Shown one piece after another: positions 34,369-46,350 of a stretch of 64,000 bases of DNA. The notes below the pieces were generated by a model. That model did no database searches and was not told the origin of the DNA. It saw nothing but the letters and a program-made list of their open reading frames with translations. Location: positions 1 through 64,000 of the forward strand of contig JBCFYV010000524.1 of NCBI GenBank assembly GCA_039000515.1. The letters run 5' to 3'. Numbering within the stretch: position 1 is the stretch's first letter; every line of letters starts with the position of its first letter. Origin of the DNA: Timema cristinae (Eukaryota; Arthropoda; Insecta; Phasmatodea; Timematidae). The position numbers were made by a program, and so were the translations under genes.

Positions 34369-34609
34369 TACCCACCTCGGTGGTGTAGTTGGCTGACGCG
34401 TTAGTTTCATGTTGAGTTTGACTGCCGAGGACGAGGAGATCGAGGTTCGAATCTTGGTCAGGTGTGTTGGGGGGTGGTTATTCCTAAATGGTTTTCAATG
34501 CAAATGCGGGTCCACTTCCTCTAAATTCAACCTTCCCAACCTATTAACCTAATTAGTACTTAAGCGTATAAACCGAAAGGTAGTAAGACGTGGTGCTAAA
34601 TATAAAAAA
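34369..34609 (+). repeat. tRNA-derived SINE, copy 2 (plus, full 3' end)
   Basis: A tRNA-like head with A box TGGTGTAGTTGGCTGACGCG at 34,381-34,400 and B box GGTTCGAATC at 34,444-34,453, the internal promoter of RNA polymerase III. The body of about 130 bases includes AATGCAAATGCGGGTCCAC. The 3' end is GGTAGTAAGACGTGGTGC followed by TAAATATAAAAAAT. The total of about 240 bases is typical for a SINE. The cloverleaf 3' half and acceptor do not pair as in a true tRNA, so it is not a tRNA gene. Confidence 0.8.
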
Positions 34610-35788
34610 TCATCCCTTCTGATAGTTCTGATGTTATACTATTAGGAGATAACTGTAATATAATTGGTCATTAATATTATTTTTCGTTGGAATTAATCAG
34701 CAATTATAATATGATACCCATTCTGAAGTCTGAAGAGTCAACGACAAACAACTATAGGCAAATAGATGACATTTAAAGTAAAATGACAATAACCAGATTT
34801 GGAGTGTATTAAAGTTGTTTTCAGACCATAAACCTATTTACTGTGAATTTATAAATCATTTTACCGCCTCTCTAATTGCTTTATTATCTGGGAATACACA
34901 AATCTAGATTGTTTATATTATTAAAAATAGAGGTAAAATCTTTTTTTCTGTTTTCAAGTTTTACTACTACCTACTAATTTGATTTTACCTTTATAAGAGA
35001 AACACAAAATACCAAAAAAACTAGTATTCATAATAATTCATAATACACTTTCACATTATTTCATTAGTTACTGATTTCTTAGATTTAATTTTACTTCCCT
35101 CTATTCATCATTAGTAAATACAATTTTCATAAAGTGGAACACGAAAAGCAGATTCCAGTTTCCAATCAGTCAACAAATTATTCACATTTCCCATATTAAT
35201 GTTTTTTGAATACTAAATTGTTTTAAATGTTCTTTGGCGGACGAATATGTGCCTCTTTTCTCAGTGTTTATATATCAGTGTAAATTATTTTATTCTTGTT
35301 CTTATGTGGAGTGTTGATGCTACAATGTATATTAATTCATTGAAAAATCTTATGAGATTTTAGTAAATGTATCTTTATTTTAACATTAAAAGAGAGAAAG
35401 TCTGTGCGGTGCACGGTACCATTTATTTTAAATATTGTACATTTATTTATATATAACATTTTATTTCAAATATTTTGTTTATTTAATAGAATTCATAGTT
35501 AGTTTATATATTTATATATCTAGTATTAATCATATAAATCATATAAATGTATAATTATATTATATGTATTTATACTAAAAATATATAATATTATAGGTAC
35601 TGTATATATTTATTATAAAATATATATTCAAAAAGCAATTTACAATTTTTACCTTTCTTTATTAGTCTAAAATTATACACGAATGTTCACTAAAGTTTCG
35701 TTATTTATAATGTCTGCTGTAGCTCTGTTTGAAAGTAGTGTTCTTTGGTCACCATCCACCTGGTGAACGTTCACTGTTCCTTGGAAAT
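34610..35788. other. AT-rich, no gene seen
   Basis: No motif-bearing frame. Fragments near 35,225-35,370 weakly resemble 33,370-33,600, suggesting another decayed repeat. Confidence 0.5.
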
Positions 35789-36056
35789 ACTGGAAAAGTA
35801 ATTAATAATTAAGATGAATTATATTAAATATGTACTTTTAATTACAAAATACAGTGTATAATTATGTACTTGATCAAATATATTTAGCAATTATTTTAAG
35901 AATAAAAGCTTAATATAGCAATACTGGAAAAGTAATTAATAATTAAGATGAATTATATTAAATATGTACTTTTAATTACAAAATATAGTGTATAATTATG
36001 TACGTTATCAAATATATTTAGCCATTATTTTAAGAATAAAAGCTTAATATAGCAAT
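35789..36056 (+). repeat. 134-bp tandem duplication beside the axis
   Basis: Two near-identical copies start at 35,789 and 35,923 (ACTGGAAAAGTAATTAATAA and onward) and differ at only a few positions. The second ends about 155 bases from the palindrome core. Mirrored at 36,451-36,718. Confidence 0.92.
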
Positions 36057-36210
36057 CTTTGAGCCACGCACACACACGCACACACACACACATACATACT
36101 CTATTAGGGTGGTCCTAAGTTATACTATAAAATAAATTTCAAGTCAGTCCTAAACATCAATATTTTTACTTTTAAGATAAAAAAGAAAGAGTGCAAAATT
36201 TGAATAAAAA

Positions 36211-36218
36211 GACAATTC

Positions 36219-36276
<58 letters not shown>

Positions 36277-36296
36277 TGTGTGTGTGTGGAATTGTC
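36211..36296. repeat. Palindrome axis with (CA)n-(TA)n-(TG)n core
   Basis: The arms meet through GACAATTCC plus (CA)n at 36,211-36,230, an alternating TA tract at 36,231-36,276, and (TG)n plus GGAATTGTC ending at 36,296. There is no unique spacer other than the TA tract, so a single strand could fold into a hairpin with arms of at least 27 kb. The open frames on both strands here (36,125-36,382) are mirror images of the same sequence and are not genes. Confidence 0.95.
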
Positions 36297-37894
36297 TTTT
36301 TATTCAAATTTTGCACTCTTTCTTTTTTATCTTAAAAGTAAAAATATTGATGTTTAGGACTGACTTGAAATTTATTTTATAGTATAACTTAGGACCACCC
36401 TAATAGAGTATGTATGTGTGTGTGTGTGCGTGTGTGTGCGTGGCTCAAAGATTGCTATATTAAGCTTTTATTCTTAAATAATGGCTAAATATATTTGATA
36501 ACGTACATAATTATACACTATATTTTGTAATTAAAAGTACATATTAATATAATTCATCTTAATTATTAATTACTTTTCCAGTATTGCTATATTAAGCTTT
36601 TATTCTTAAAATAATTGCTAAATATATTTGATCAAGTACATAATTATACACTGTATTTTGTAATTAAAAGTACATATTTAATATAATTCATCTTAATTAT
36701 TAATTACTTTTCCAGTATTTCCAAGGAACAGTGAACGTTCACCAGGTGGATGGTGACCAAAGAACACTACTTTCAAACAGAGCTACAGCAGACATTATAA
36801 ATAACGAAACTTTAGTGAACATTCGTGTATAATTTTAGACTAATAAAGAAAGGTAAAAATTGTAAATTGCTTTTTGAATATATATTTTATAATAAATATA
36901 TACAGTACCTATAATATTATATTTTTTAGTATAAATACATATAATATAATTATACATTTATATGATTTATATGATTAATACTAGATATATAAATATATAA
37001 ACTAACTATGAATTCTATTAAATAAACAAAATATTTGAAATAAAATGTTATATATAAATAAATGTACAATATTTAAAATAAATGGTACCGTGCACCGCAC
37101 AGACTTTCTCTCTTTTAATGTTAAAATAAAGATACATTTACTAAAATCTCATAAGATTTTTCAATGAATTAATATACATTGTAGCATCAACACTCCACAT
37201 AAGAACAAGAATAAAATAATTTACACTGATATATAAACACTGAGAAAAGAGGCACATATTCGTCCGCCAAAGAACATTTAAAACAATTTAGTATTCAAAA
37301 AACATTAATATGGGAAATGTGAATAATTTGTTGACTGATTGGAAACTGGAATCTGCTTTTCGTGTTCCACTTTATGAAAATTGTATTTACTAATGATGAA
37401 TAGAGGGAAGTAAAATTAAATCTAAGAAATCAGTAACTAATGAAATAATGTGAAAGTGTATTATGAATTATTATGAATACTAGTTTTTTTGGTATTTTGT
37501 GTTTCTCTTATAAAGGTAAAATCAAATTAGTAGGTAGTAGTAAAACTTGAAAACAGAAAAAAAGATTTTACCTCTATTTTTAATAATATAAACAATCTAG
37601 ATTTGTGTATTCCCAGATAATAAAGCAATTAGAGAGGCGGTAAAATGATTTATAAATTCACAGTAAATAGGTTTATGGTCTGAAAACAACTTTAATACAC
37701 TCCAAATCTGGTTATTGTCATTTTACTTTAAATGTCATCTATTTGCCTATAGTTGTTTGTCGTTGACTCTTCAGACTTCAGAATGGGTATCATATTATAA
37801 TTGCTGATTAATTCCAACGAAAAATAATATTAATGACCAATTATATTACAGTTATCTCCTAATAGTATAACATCAGAACTATCAGAAGGGATGA

Positions 37895-38135
37895 TTTTTT
37901 ATATTTAGCACCACGTCTTACTACCTTTCGGTTTATACGCTTAAGTACTAATTAGGTTAATAGGTTGGGAAGGTTGAATTTAGAGGAAGTGGACCCGCAT
38001 TTGCATTGAAAACCATTTAGGAATAACCACCCCCCAACACACCTGACCAAGATTCGAACCTCGATCTCCTCGTCCTCGGCAGTCAAACTCAACATGAAAC
38101 TAACGCGTCAGCCAACTACACCACCGAGGTGGGTA
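37895..38135 (-). repeat. tRNA-derived SINE, right-arm mirror of copy 2
   Basis: The reverse complement of 34,369-34,609, with no difference seen in the head and body region compared. It shows that the right arm is accurate close to the axis even though the neighbouring region is not. Confidence 0.8.
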
Positions 38136-38272
38136 ACAATATAGAAATTAATTATTGGTCAGCCTGCCCTATAATATATATTATATTATAATTAAATTTA
38201 GTTTTATTATATATATAAGTATAATATAATATATATTATAGGCACACTGACCAATAACTAATTTCTATATGT

Positions 38273-38458
38273 TACCCACCTCGGGTTTTGTTGGAAGACG
38301 CATTAGATTCATGTTGAGTTTGACTGCCGAGGACGAGGAGATCGAGGTTCGAATCTTGTCAGGTGAGTTGGTGTGGTATTCTAAATGGTTTTTCACGCAA
38401 TGCGGGTTCACTTCCTCTAAATTCAATCGTCCAACTCCTAATCTATAGCCTAATTAGT
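38273..38458 (+). repeat. tRNA-derived SINE, right-arm mirror of copy 1
   Basis: The mirror of 34,030-34,225 but with many one-base deletions in short homopolymers (for example CTTGTCAGG for CTTGGTCAGG and GTGTGGTATTCTAAATGG for the longer left form). The B box GGTTCGAATC survives. Confidence 0.75.
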
Positions 38459-38521
38459 CAGTCATTGTGCCCTATAATATATTATGCTTATATTTAGTTA
38501 TATATATATAATATATATATA

Positions 38522-38562
<41 letters not shown>

Positions 38563-40196
38563 TATATATCAAATTCTTGCTTATAGATAATAAACTATTG
38601 GTTTTAAAAATACATCCATGAATAAAGTATTTTTATTTCTAATAGTACTACATCTTTCCTGCCTGATCTTTAAATAGTTTTGGCTCTAAGCTGAGTTACA
38701 GACAAACAAATAGACATATATACGCCATTGCGAAAACCACTTAATGTTTCAGCAGTGAACGCTAAAATTTATCAAATTTTGAGTTGAATTTATTGTTTTA
38801 TCATTCACAATACTTATTCTCTAATGGGTCGAGAAAAGGAAAAAGAGCATAATTACATTTCACAAAAAGCATAACTCAAATAGCATTCACTTCTACAGAA
38901 ACATTAAGAAAATAAGAACTGATGTGACCACCAAAGAGCATAAAAAATAAATATAATTTCTGACTTGAATAATAAAAATTCATAAGATTTATGAAACGAA
39001 ATAATAGGTTATATTTACATTGTTATTTACTTACTTTATGGCAATAAGGACTAGGAACACTGTTACAGAAAAACTGAGAAAAGAGAATTATTATATCTAT
39101 CCACCATTGAGTTTAAGAATCAAATTCATTTTCAAAGACCTGATTTAAAAGTATACACATTTGCTTATAGCTCAGGAACTATTAATTTATAAAATATATT
39201 TCAAGTAAAAGATTTTTATATTTAATAGTAATACAACTGTACATTCTGTTTCCTTAAGATACTTAAAAAGAGTTGCGTGTTAGGATGAACAGTGAAAGAA
39301 GCAGATCCGGAAGCTGGAGGGAGAGTTGGCTCCTCCTAGTGATTGCCCAATCACGAGGCAGTCAGGAGCTCAGCCTCCGAACAATAATCTCCACAAACCT
39401 TCATTCCTTCTGCCCCAGGACTTTCTATTATTCTTCAGACCTTGCTGCCACCCCGCCCCGCTCACCAACCATTCTTGAGACCGACTGCACGGAGTTGCCC
39501 AGAAGCGACCTTGAGAGGTGCCCTGATCAATTATCACTGCTACACGGGTACGAACTACCAACCTCTTAGTACATGTCGAGGATCCTCGCTCCTCACATAC
39601 AGATCATCTTATCGGGGTCCTAGCTATGCCAGACTCCAGCGTCCACCACATTGCCCAGGGACCACCCTGACAGGATTTTTAGAGAGTTGTCAGTACTGGA
39701 AGGTGGCAAAGACAGTTTTGTGCTCGTTTATATGAAACTTGCGTGGGCCCAAATCACGTCTCGGCTGCCGTATCGGTCGGGTCGGGTCCTTACGACTGAG
39801 AACCGTGACCGTGACCCCCGTGTGGAAGGGCAGAGGGCATACAGATATAGAGAGGAAGAAGAGAATTAGGGCGTTTAGAGAAAGGATGGCGAGAAAGAGA
39901 AGAAGAAGGTCCCGCCAACTTTTCAATCCAGTCTAGTTGGTCCAGCTGGTCCTCATCCACCACAATAATGCATACAAATTTGAAAATAAAACACATTTTA
40001 ACAATGTCTTAGAGATTGTTTTGTTTCTATGACTACTTTGCTAAAAGCAATTATAAAGTTGGTTTTATGTAAGAAGAGTATTCTGGGTGAGTCTTAAGAT
40101 ATCTCAGGTGGATTTTCTAACTGCCTAAAAAAGGGGTAGGTCTGATAAAAAAAAACGAGCAGAAACGATTTATGAATGCATATCCTTTTTTTTCTT

Positions 40197-40423
40197 CTAG
40201 TTTTTATAAATAAACGCAACATTGTAAGAAAGGGGTTTGGCTTCTAATTTAAAAGTGGCCTATTTGTAGCCAATACTTTCTCGACAATTTCTGAAATACT
40301 TAGCCAGGCATTTTCCTTTCTAGAGCATCTTTAAAGTCTTTTAAGTTTTTTACAAAACAAAAGAGGCCTTTGCCGAACACAATCAATAAGTAGAGAATCC
40401 ATTTCAAAATCACTAATATCCAT
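40197..40423 (-). pseudogene. MADF-domain fragment, right-arm mirror
   Basis: Same start ATG, same A-run frameshift and same stop as 32,040-32,268. One extra T is missing near 40,320 (CCTTTCTAGAGC versus CCTTTCTTAGAGC), which adds an arm-specific second frameshift. What is shared is ancestral decay. The extra shift is either a later mutation or a sequence error. Confidence 0.6.
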
Positions 40424-41440
40424 AATTTATCAATCACAAAAATTTATATGACGATAGTAAATGGAGTATAAACCAAGTAATAGGGGTGTTGAACCTACAA
40501 AAGCAAAGCCAATATTTATAAGAACTTGGTATTTCTCAGAAAACATTTTCCTAGAAGACGCTCTTCCCTGGCTGTTTATATTTTTAGGAAAATGTTTCTG
40601 ATAGGTCCGCGTGTAACCATATTTTCATTTTGTATATGTTTACATAGCGACGGATTCTATCACTGCTAGCCTCTCTTTATTTCAAGGCGCATGCGAATAT
40701 TTACTCAGCTGTGATTGGTAGTCTATATAAAACGAGTCCATAGAAAGTTAAAGTTGGGCAACTTTTACGGAGTAAGGATTTATGGATAAGGACTCTGTGG
40801 TTAGAGCAATTTGATATTGTATCATCGATTTCTTACGGACCATGGACCTATAATACAGTGTCTGTGTCAGGGCCTTAAGGTCATTCGACCATCAAAATTG
40901 TATTGTATTATTTTAATAAGTGTATAAATATAAGCTATAAATATTGATTCAATTATCTCAAATCATTATAGTTATCGAGTAATAAACAGTCAAACTTGTT
41001 ATTTATCCATTTTATGTACTTAATTTCAGGTAAAGTAGTTAATGCATAGGTATTAAATTTATTCTAGCTAGACATGCATATGAAGTGTATGAAATGAAGT
41101 AGTTACAAGATCTTAAATAAATATAGTTTTTAGTCTATAAGATATTTATTAATTGTAAATTTACATGATTTTTAATCTTATAGAAGTACTTTTCGTTTTA
41201 TACCCCGATACATCTATTTTATATTCTTTTATAGTACATAATGTCGTTATTTCAAATTTGTTTGGTTTATTAAACTAACTCTACTCTTTTATTTTATTTC
41301 TGACCCCAAATTGATCAATGCAAATATAAATTTGTTATGTCTACTTCCTGAAACTTCCTTCTTTGACTGTACCTACCAATAACACAGACTAGCCGAACAA
41401 GGAAGGGTCGAGCCATCTCGACTAATGACTCATCCTAAGT

Positions 41441-41490
41441 GTTTTTTTTTTAGCACCGCGTCTTACTACCTGAGTGCTGTGCCGTGACAT
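41441..41490 (-). repeat. SINE tail fragment, right-arm mirror
   Basis: On the minus strand it reads CTCAGGTAGTAAGACGCGGT then GCTA and an A run. Here the family consensus GTAGTAAG is intact, unlike the left arm. Confidence 0.55.
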
Positions 41491-41788
41491 ATATTTTTTC
41501 TGTTTTTCCTTCCTCTGGCACTTTGATAATATTTTACTGTGTTAGTTTTGTTCTTTTAACTCAAAGTGTCAAAGGGAACTCATAGCTTGGTGCATCAAAA
41601 CGCGTCTTGATTTTAAACCTATTGCTTATCTGAATATTACAATTAACTTCATAAAGTATAAAAATATATGCGTTTCACTTTTATTACTGGTTGTAAATTG
41701 AACACTAAACAGTACATACAAATCTTAAAAGTGATAAAAAAAATCTAATTTCATATGAGTACTGCATTTCTTTAGGTATTTTACCGAT

Positions 41789-42023
41789 AATCCGATATTG
41801 TTTGATGTCCCAGGGCCTGGCTACCACTGGCTCATAATCTGCTATTGTTTGATGATGTCCTGGGGCCTTGTTACCACTGGCTCATAATCTGCTATTGTTT
41901 GATGATCCGGGGCCTTGTTACCACTGTTCTTAATCTGCTATTGTTTGATGTCCCGAAGCCTTGTTACCAGTGGTACATAATCTGATATTGTTTGATGTCC
42001 AAGGTCTTTGTTACCACTGGTTT
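41789..42023 (-). repeat. 47-bp minisatellite, right-arm mirror (inner part)
   Basis: The same array as 30,438-30,673 in reverse orientation (TAATCTGCTATTGTTTGATG recurring). It ends against the transposon terminus at 42,024. Confidence 0.88.
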
Positions 42024-45000
42024 CAGGGTGTCTACTGGGTCACGAAAGTCAGAAAAGTCACGAATTTTTAATATTTTAGTCAAAGTCATGAAAATAATTT
42101 TAGTTTGAATTTCCCCACATCGTAACAACTCGAATGCTTCAAAGATAGCGCTATCCACTACACGTGATGGCAGCGCCAGTCGGAAGTTGCCTGATTGTTT
42201 TGTTTGTGATTCCAACGACAAGGTTAACGTTCGCCATCCTGTATTAAATTTTAATGTGGCGTGCTACTTGCTTCGTGGGGTGTGTGAGTAATGTCGTGTG
42301 TTTGTGTCTACAAATAATGGTTTTCGAGTGAATGTAATTGGAATTCAGGTTTTGTAGATGATACGGGAAAATACCAGGACATTTTCTACACAAACCGTAA
42401 GTTCATCTGTGTTGTGGATCTGGATCAATGGTGGCAATTATCAATTTTTTACGCTTTCAGTGATCCTACTGCAATTTGAAGGCGGTGTAAAATGTACTAT
42501 TATAATTTCAAATTAACGTTGGCAGCAAATAGCAATCGTTTTCCAGTGAAATAAGGCGTATTTTTTATAAAATATAAAATAATACTATTAGTGTTAATAT
42601 TTGATCCTTGACGTAATTCATTTAATTTTAAAGACCATTCATTCAAAACAGTTGAAATTTACCAATTTTTAAAATTATTTTCGTTGTCTTATGGCACATA
42701 AAATATAGCCTAAATTATATTTTAATCGTGTGTTGCGAAAAAAATCCATAGTTTTTTTGGGGGAGGGGGCCATTCAAAGATTTTATGTGTGAAGTTTAGG
42801 CTAATCTGTTAAAATATGCCTGGTAAATGTTCGTCAAAGAATTTTGGCTGACTGTTGAAGAAAATAAATACTCAAAGTGGTTGCGCCTGTTGAAGATGAC
42901 CAGTATAAATAAGGCTTATTGTACATTTTGTAAATCGAAATTTGATATAAGCCACAGTGGGTTTAATGGGGTGAAAATTCATGAAAAGGTAAGAAGCATT
43001 TGGAACTAACCTTTGCCCTACACCAAGGTAAGCAAAAAACGCTCATCTTTATATCTTCTGAAAAAGTTGGATGTAAACAGCCAGAACCGGCAAAAGAATT
43101 ATTACTTTCCACAAGTAGGCCTTCATCTGAAAATGCTGTATATTTGGTTGCAGCTTCGTCTACATTAGTTGTTTCATCTTCTTCATCTCTTGAAGGACCT
43201 TTAAGTAAATTTGTGTAAATGATGATACCTTGAAAGCAGAAATTCTGTGGTCCATTAATAAGGTTATGACTCATACTTCTGACAGAGGTTCATGTATTTC
43301 CAGCGATCTTTTCTCAATCATGTTTCCTGACAGTGTTATAGCACAGAAGTTCAAAATACAAAAAGACAAACTTGGCTATTTGACAACCCTTTGGTCTTGG
43401 CCCCTTCTTCCAAGACAAAACTATCGGTGGAAATTAAAGAAGATTGCATTTTTTGCAGTTTCACTTGACGAAAGTCTCTATAGAATTGCCCAAAAAGGAC
43501 AAATGGACATCATTGTCCGTTATTGGAACTCATGTTTAAATGTGGTTTCGACCCGATACTTGAACTCTGTATTTTTAGGGCACTCTACAGCAGCTGACCT
43601 CCTTGATTCCTTTACGTCAGGTATGTTTGAATTAGGACTGCCTTTAATAAATGTTCTACAAATTGCTGTTGATGGAACTAATGTAAATTTAAAATTCCTT
43701 AAGGACTTCAATCAAATGATGGGAAAATAATTAGATAGCTCTGAAGACAAGAAACTATATATGTTGGCACATGCTCTCTTAATACAGTTCATGGGGCTTA
43801 TAAGACAACTCATAATAAATGTGAATGGCAAGTTCATAATTTTCTGCGTTTGTTGTATTATCTGTTTAAAGATTTTCCATCTCGAAGATCTGATTACATC
43901 CTCTCAAATGGATCAGACCTCTTGCCACTTAAAATGTGTTACATTAGATGGGTGGAAAACTCAAAAGTAATTGAAAGAGCCTTGAAAATTATTCTGCATT
44001 TAAAGAAATATGTGGCTTTTGTGTGTTCCAAACCACTTGAAACAAAGAATTTCGGTGTTGTACGAGACTTCTAAAAGATAACCTTCTTGAAGCAAAACTA
44101 TTTTTACTTACAGTCAGTAGTAGGAGAAGTGGAACCATATCTTAAAATATTTCAAAATGACATCCAATGTTGCCCGTACATGCCGAACTTTATTCGATGG
44201 CACGTAGCATTTCTGCTCACGTCCTTAAGGCAAAGGTTATAACAATGTGAAAAACTCAAGACAGCTCATAGCAATTGATGACAAAAATTAAAATCTATTG
44301 ATTTTTTCGGACGTAGACATAGGCTTTGGTGCGAAGAAATTTTGTAAAAATGTGAAAGAACTTGATGTACAGCTCTTTAGAAAAGATTGCAACCACTTCT
44401 TAGTGGAAATGTTTCAAAAACTGAAATGGGCCTAGGTCTCCATTACGAGAGTGCGTGGTGAAAAGTGCTTCATGCCTTTCACCAGCAGTAATGACTAGTG
44501 GCACTCTAATAATACAACGGGTTAACATAGCACTCGAATAACTCACTTCAAACAACCATATTGCATACATTGAAGCTGAAAATATAAGTAAAAACTACCT
44601 TGAAATCTGTGAGCAGTATTTTGTTCAAGAAGAGTTGAAGACATTTGATTTCAATGAAACCAGACTAGATTTTTTCTCTTCAACATCTTCATTAATGCAA
44701 AAGCTTGCAAGGCATTGCTGTCATTTTGCACGATGATATTTACAATGTTCCATGGAAACAGTGCTGTTGAAAGAGGTTTTTCAATAAACAAGGAATGTTT
44801 GGTTGAAAATATAAAGAGTTCTCTAATCTCCCAACGCAGCATATATTCAATGGTTCAGTCGGTAGGTGGCATAAAGAATGTGGAATTTACAAGTGGGATG
44901 CTGCATGCAGCTAGGCGAGCAAGTTCCAAAAGGAGGGAAGCAATTGAAGAAATGAAGAAGAAAGAAAGTGAAGAAGCTAACAGATCAAAATCCACATTGG

Positions 45001-45447
45001 AAGCTGTAAATAAACTCGAGGCAAAGAAAAGAAAACCTATACAACAGCACTTCAAACTGAAATCGACTTGGAGGAGAAACGACTGAGGCAGATGTAAATC
45101 CTGTATGTTGTGATTTTGTCTAAAAACTAAATATTAGGTGACAAATTTGAACAATATTAGATTTTATGTTTGTTGAGAGACTTCAGCTTCTGGGAGCTTC
45201 AATCATTTTTAATAAAAGTAAGTTTTCTTGTCGGTATGATTATAGTAATAATTTTTACTTGTGTTTGTTATTATAATATCAAGGCCCGATGTACAATATA
45301 ATGTTCAACCGTTTACAGAAGGATTTTTTTTTTTTGCACCGCGTCTTACTGCCCGTTTGGGCTATACGCCCCCGAATGTATTTTGTGGTCAAAAAAGGTC
45401 ACCAAAAAGTCACGAATTTTTGTTCCTCTAACTGAGTAGACACCCTG
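42024..45447 (+). mobile_element. hAT-superfamily transposon, right-arm mirror
   Basis: Ends CAGGGTGTCTACTG (42,024) and AGTAGACACCCTG (ending 45,447). The 13-base terminal repeat CAGGGTGTCTACT is perfect here, while the left arm lost a base at one end. It contains the transposase remnant at 42,816-45,086 and the SINE tail at 45,324-45,378. Confidence 0.85.
42816..45086 (+). pseudogene. hAT transposase, right-arm mirror
   Basis: The same domains as 27,372-29,643 in the same order. Arm-specific breaks here include a lost T just after the start ATG, a shift near 43,385-43,430 that garbles the stretch before the SLDES block, and a lost T near 44,070. Conversely, the C-terminal 123-residue frame (44,715-45,086), carrying the dimerisation motif HGNSAVERGFS and a Lys/Glu-rich tail, is continuous here but split in the left arm by an extra base near 27,648. 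The in-frame TAA at 43,728-43,730 is shared by both arms. Confidence 0.85.
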
Positions 45448-45596
45448 TGGTTCATAATCTGCTATTGTTTGATGTCCGAGGGCCTTGTTACCAATGGTCA
45501 TAGTCTGCTATTGTTTGATGTCCCGGGGCCTTATTACCACTGTTTCATGATATTCTATTTTTTTTTTGTCCCGAGGCCTTGCTACCACTGGTTCAT
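45448..45596 (-). repeat. 47-bp minisatellite, right-arm mirror (outer part)
   Basis: The mirror of 26,862-27,009, beginning TGGTTCATAATCTGCTATTG directly after the hAT end. Confidence 0.85.
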
Positions 45597-45973
45597 AATT
45601 GTTGTTAAATACACAAATAATATACTACAATAAAGTGATTTCAACTTCAAATAACGTTTAAATTTCCCTAATTGAAAGCGAAATAATATTACGATGCACA
45701 CGTTTTTACAATATTTATGTAATTTTTCTATTACAAATCTGATCTTGTATTTACATTTTTACAGAATTGTTTATGTGTTCCAGAATATTTGTGTTCGTGT
45801 CCTGGAGAGATAGCTTAAAGTATATTTAAAATTAAGATTTACGTATTCTTAACTAGGCCTACTACATAATAATTATATAAGTTGTATACCGTAGATAAGG
45901 AAATGTATATTTAACAATGAGAAGGTATTCTACGCCTTGTGTATGATAATAATTATATACAAACTAAATAAGC

Positions 45974-46350
45974 ATGTATTATAATATATTATATCACCCA
46001 TACAAACACATTTATGGCCAATCAGATGTGTGTGCTCCTTCATATTACAGAAAGGAAAGTGATTCAGAATATATGTTTGGATTAGAGGAACTTCCATTAT
46101 CACCACCGGAACAAATTTTGAAAGCTAACAAAGATATGTGGTTGAATAGCTCCACCGATAATTTAAATAAATAAATGTTTATGCTGAAAATGATATCCAT
46201 ATTGGGAGAGTTTTCAAAGATATAAAATTATGGAATGACACGAACTGCCCAAATTACAAAAAATTTACTTACATTGTATAGCTCCTAAGATTATAGATAG
46301 TCGAATAAGACGAAAAAATGAGATGCAGAGATCCTGCCTACATTATGGAA
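45974..46350 (+). pseudogene. Degraded coding remnant, right-arm mirror
   Basis: A 66-residue frame at 45,974-46,174 contains YYRKESDSEYMFGLEELPL and the SPPEQILKANKDMW stretch. After its stop a second frame continues with an AENDIHIGRVFKDIKLW block, so at least one frame change is shared by both arms. The family is not recognised. Confidence 0.35.

Larger units (their letters stand above)
8451..36253 (+). repeat. Left arm of giant palindrome
   Basis: This whole segment is present again as its reverse complement at 36,254-64,000. Anchors seen directly include the gypsy pol frame (8,783-9,121 versus 63,329 onward), the Jockey RT frame (12,409-12,819 versus 59,629-60,039, identical protein), CT-rich frames (18,207-18,389 versus 54,058-54,240, identical), the hAT transposase (27,372-29,643 versus 42,816-45,086) and the sequence beside the axis. 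The outer limit of 8,451 is set only by the end of the window at 64,000. The true arm may be longer. Confidence 0.97.

Noticed and set aside
34369..34470. tRNA gene
   Set aside because: A and B boxes are present, but acceptor and anticodon stems do not form a proper cloverleaf. It fits a SINE head.
36125..36382. Two overlapping opposite-strand frames with nearly the same protein at the axis
   Set aside because: They are the same sequence read from both sides of the palindrome core and include microsatellite translation, so they are not genes.
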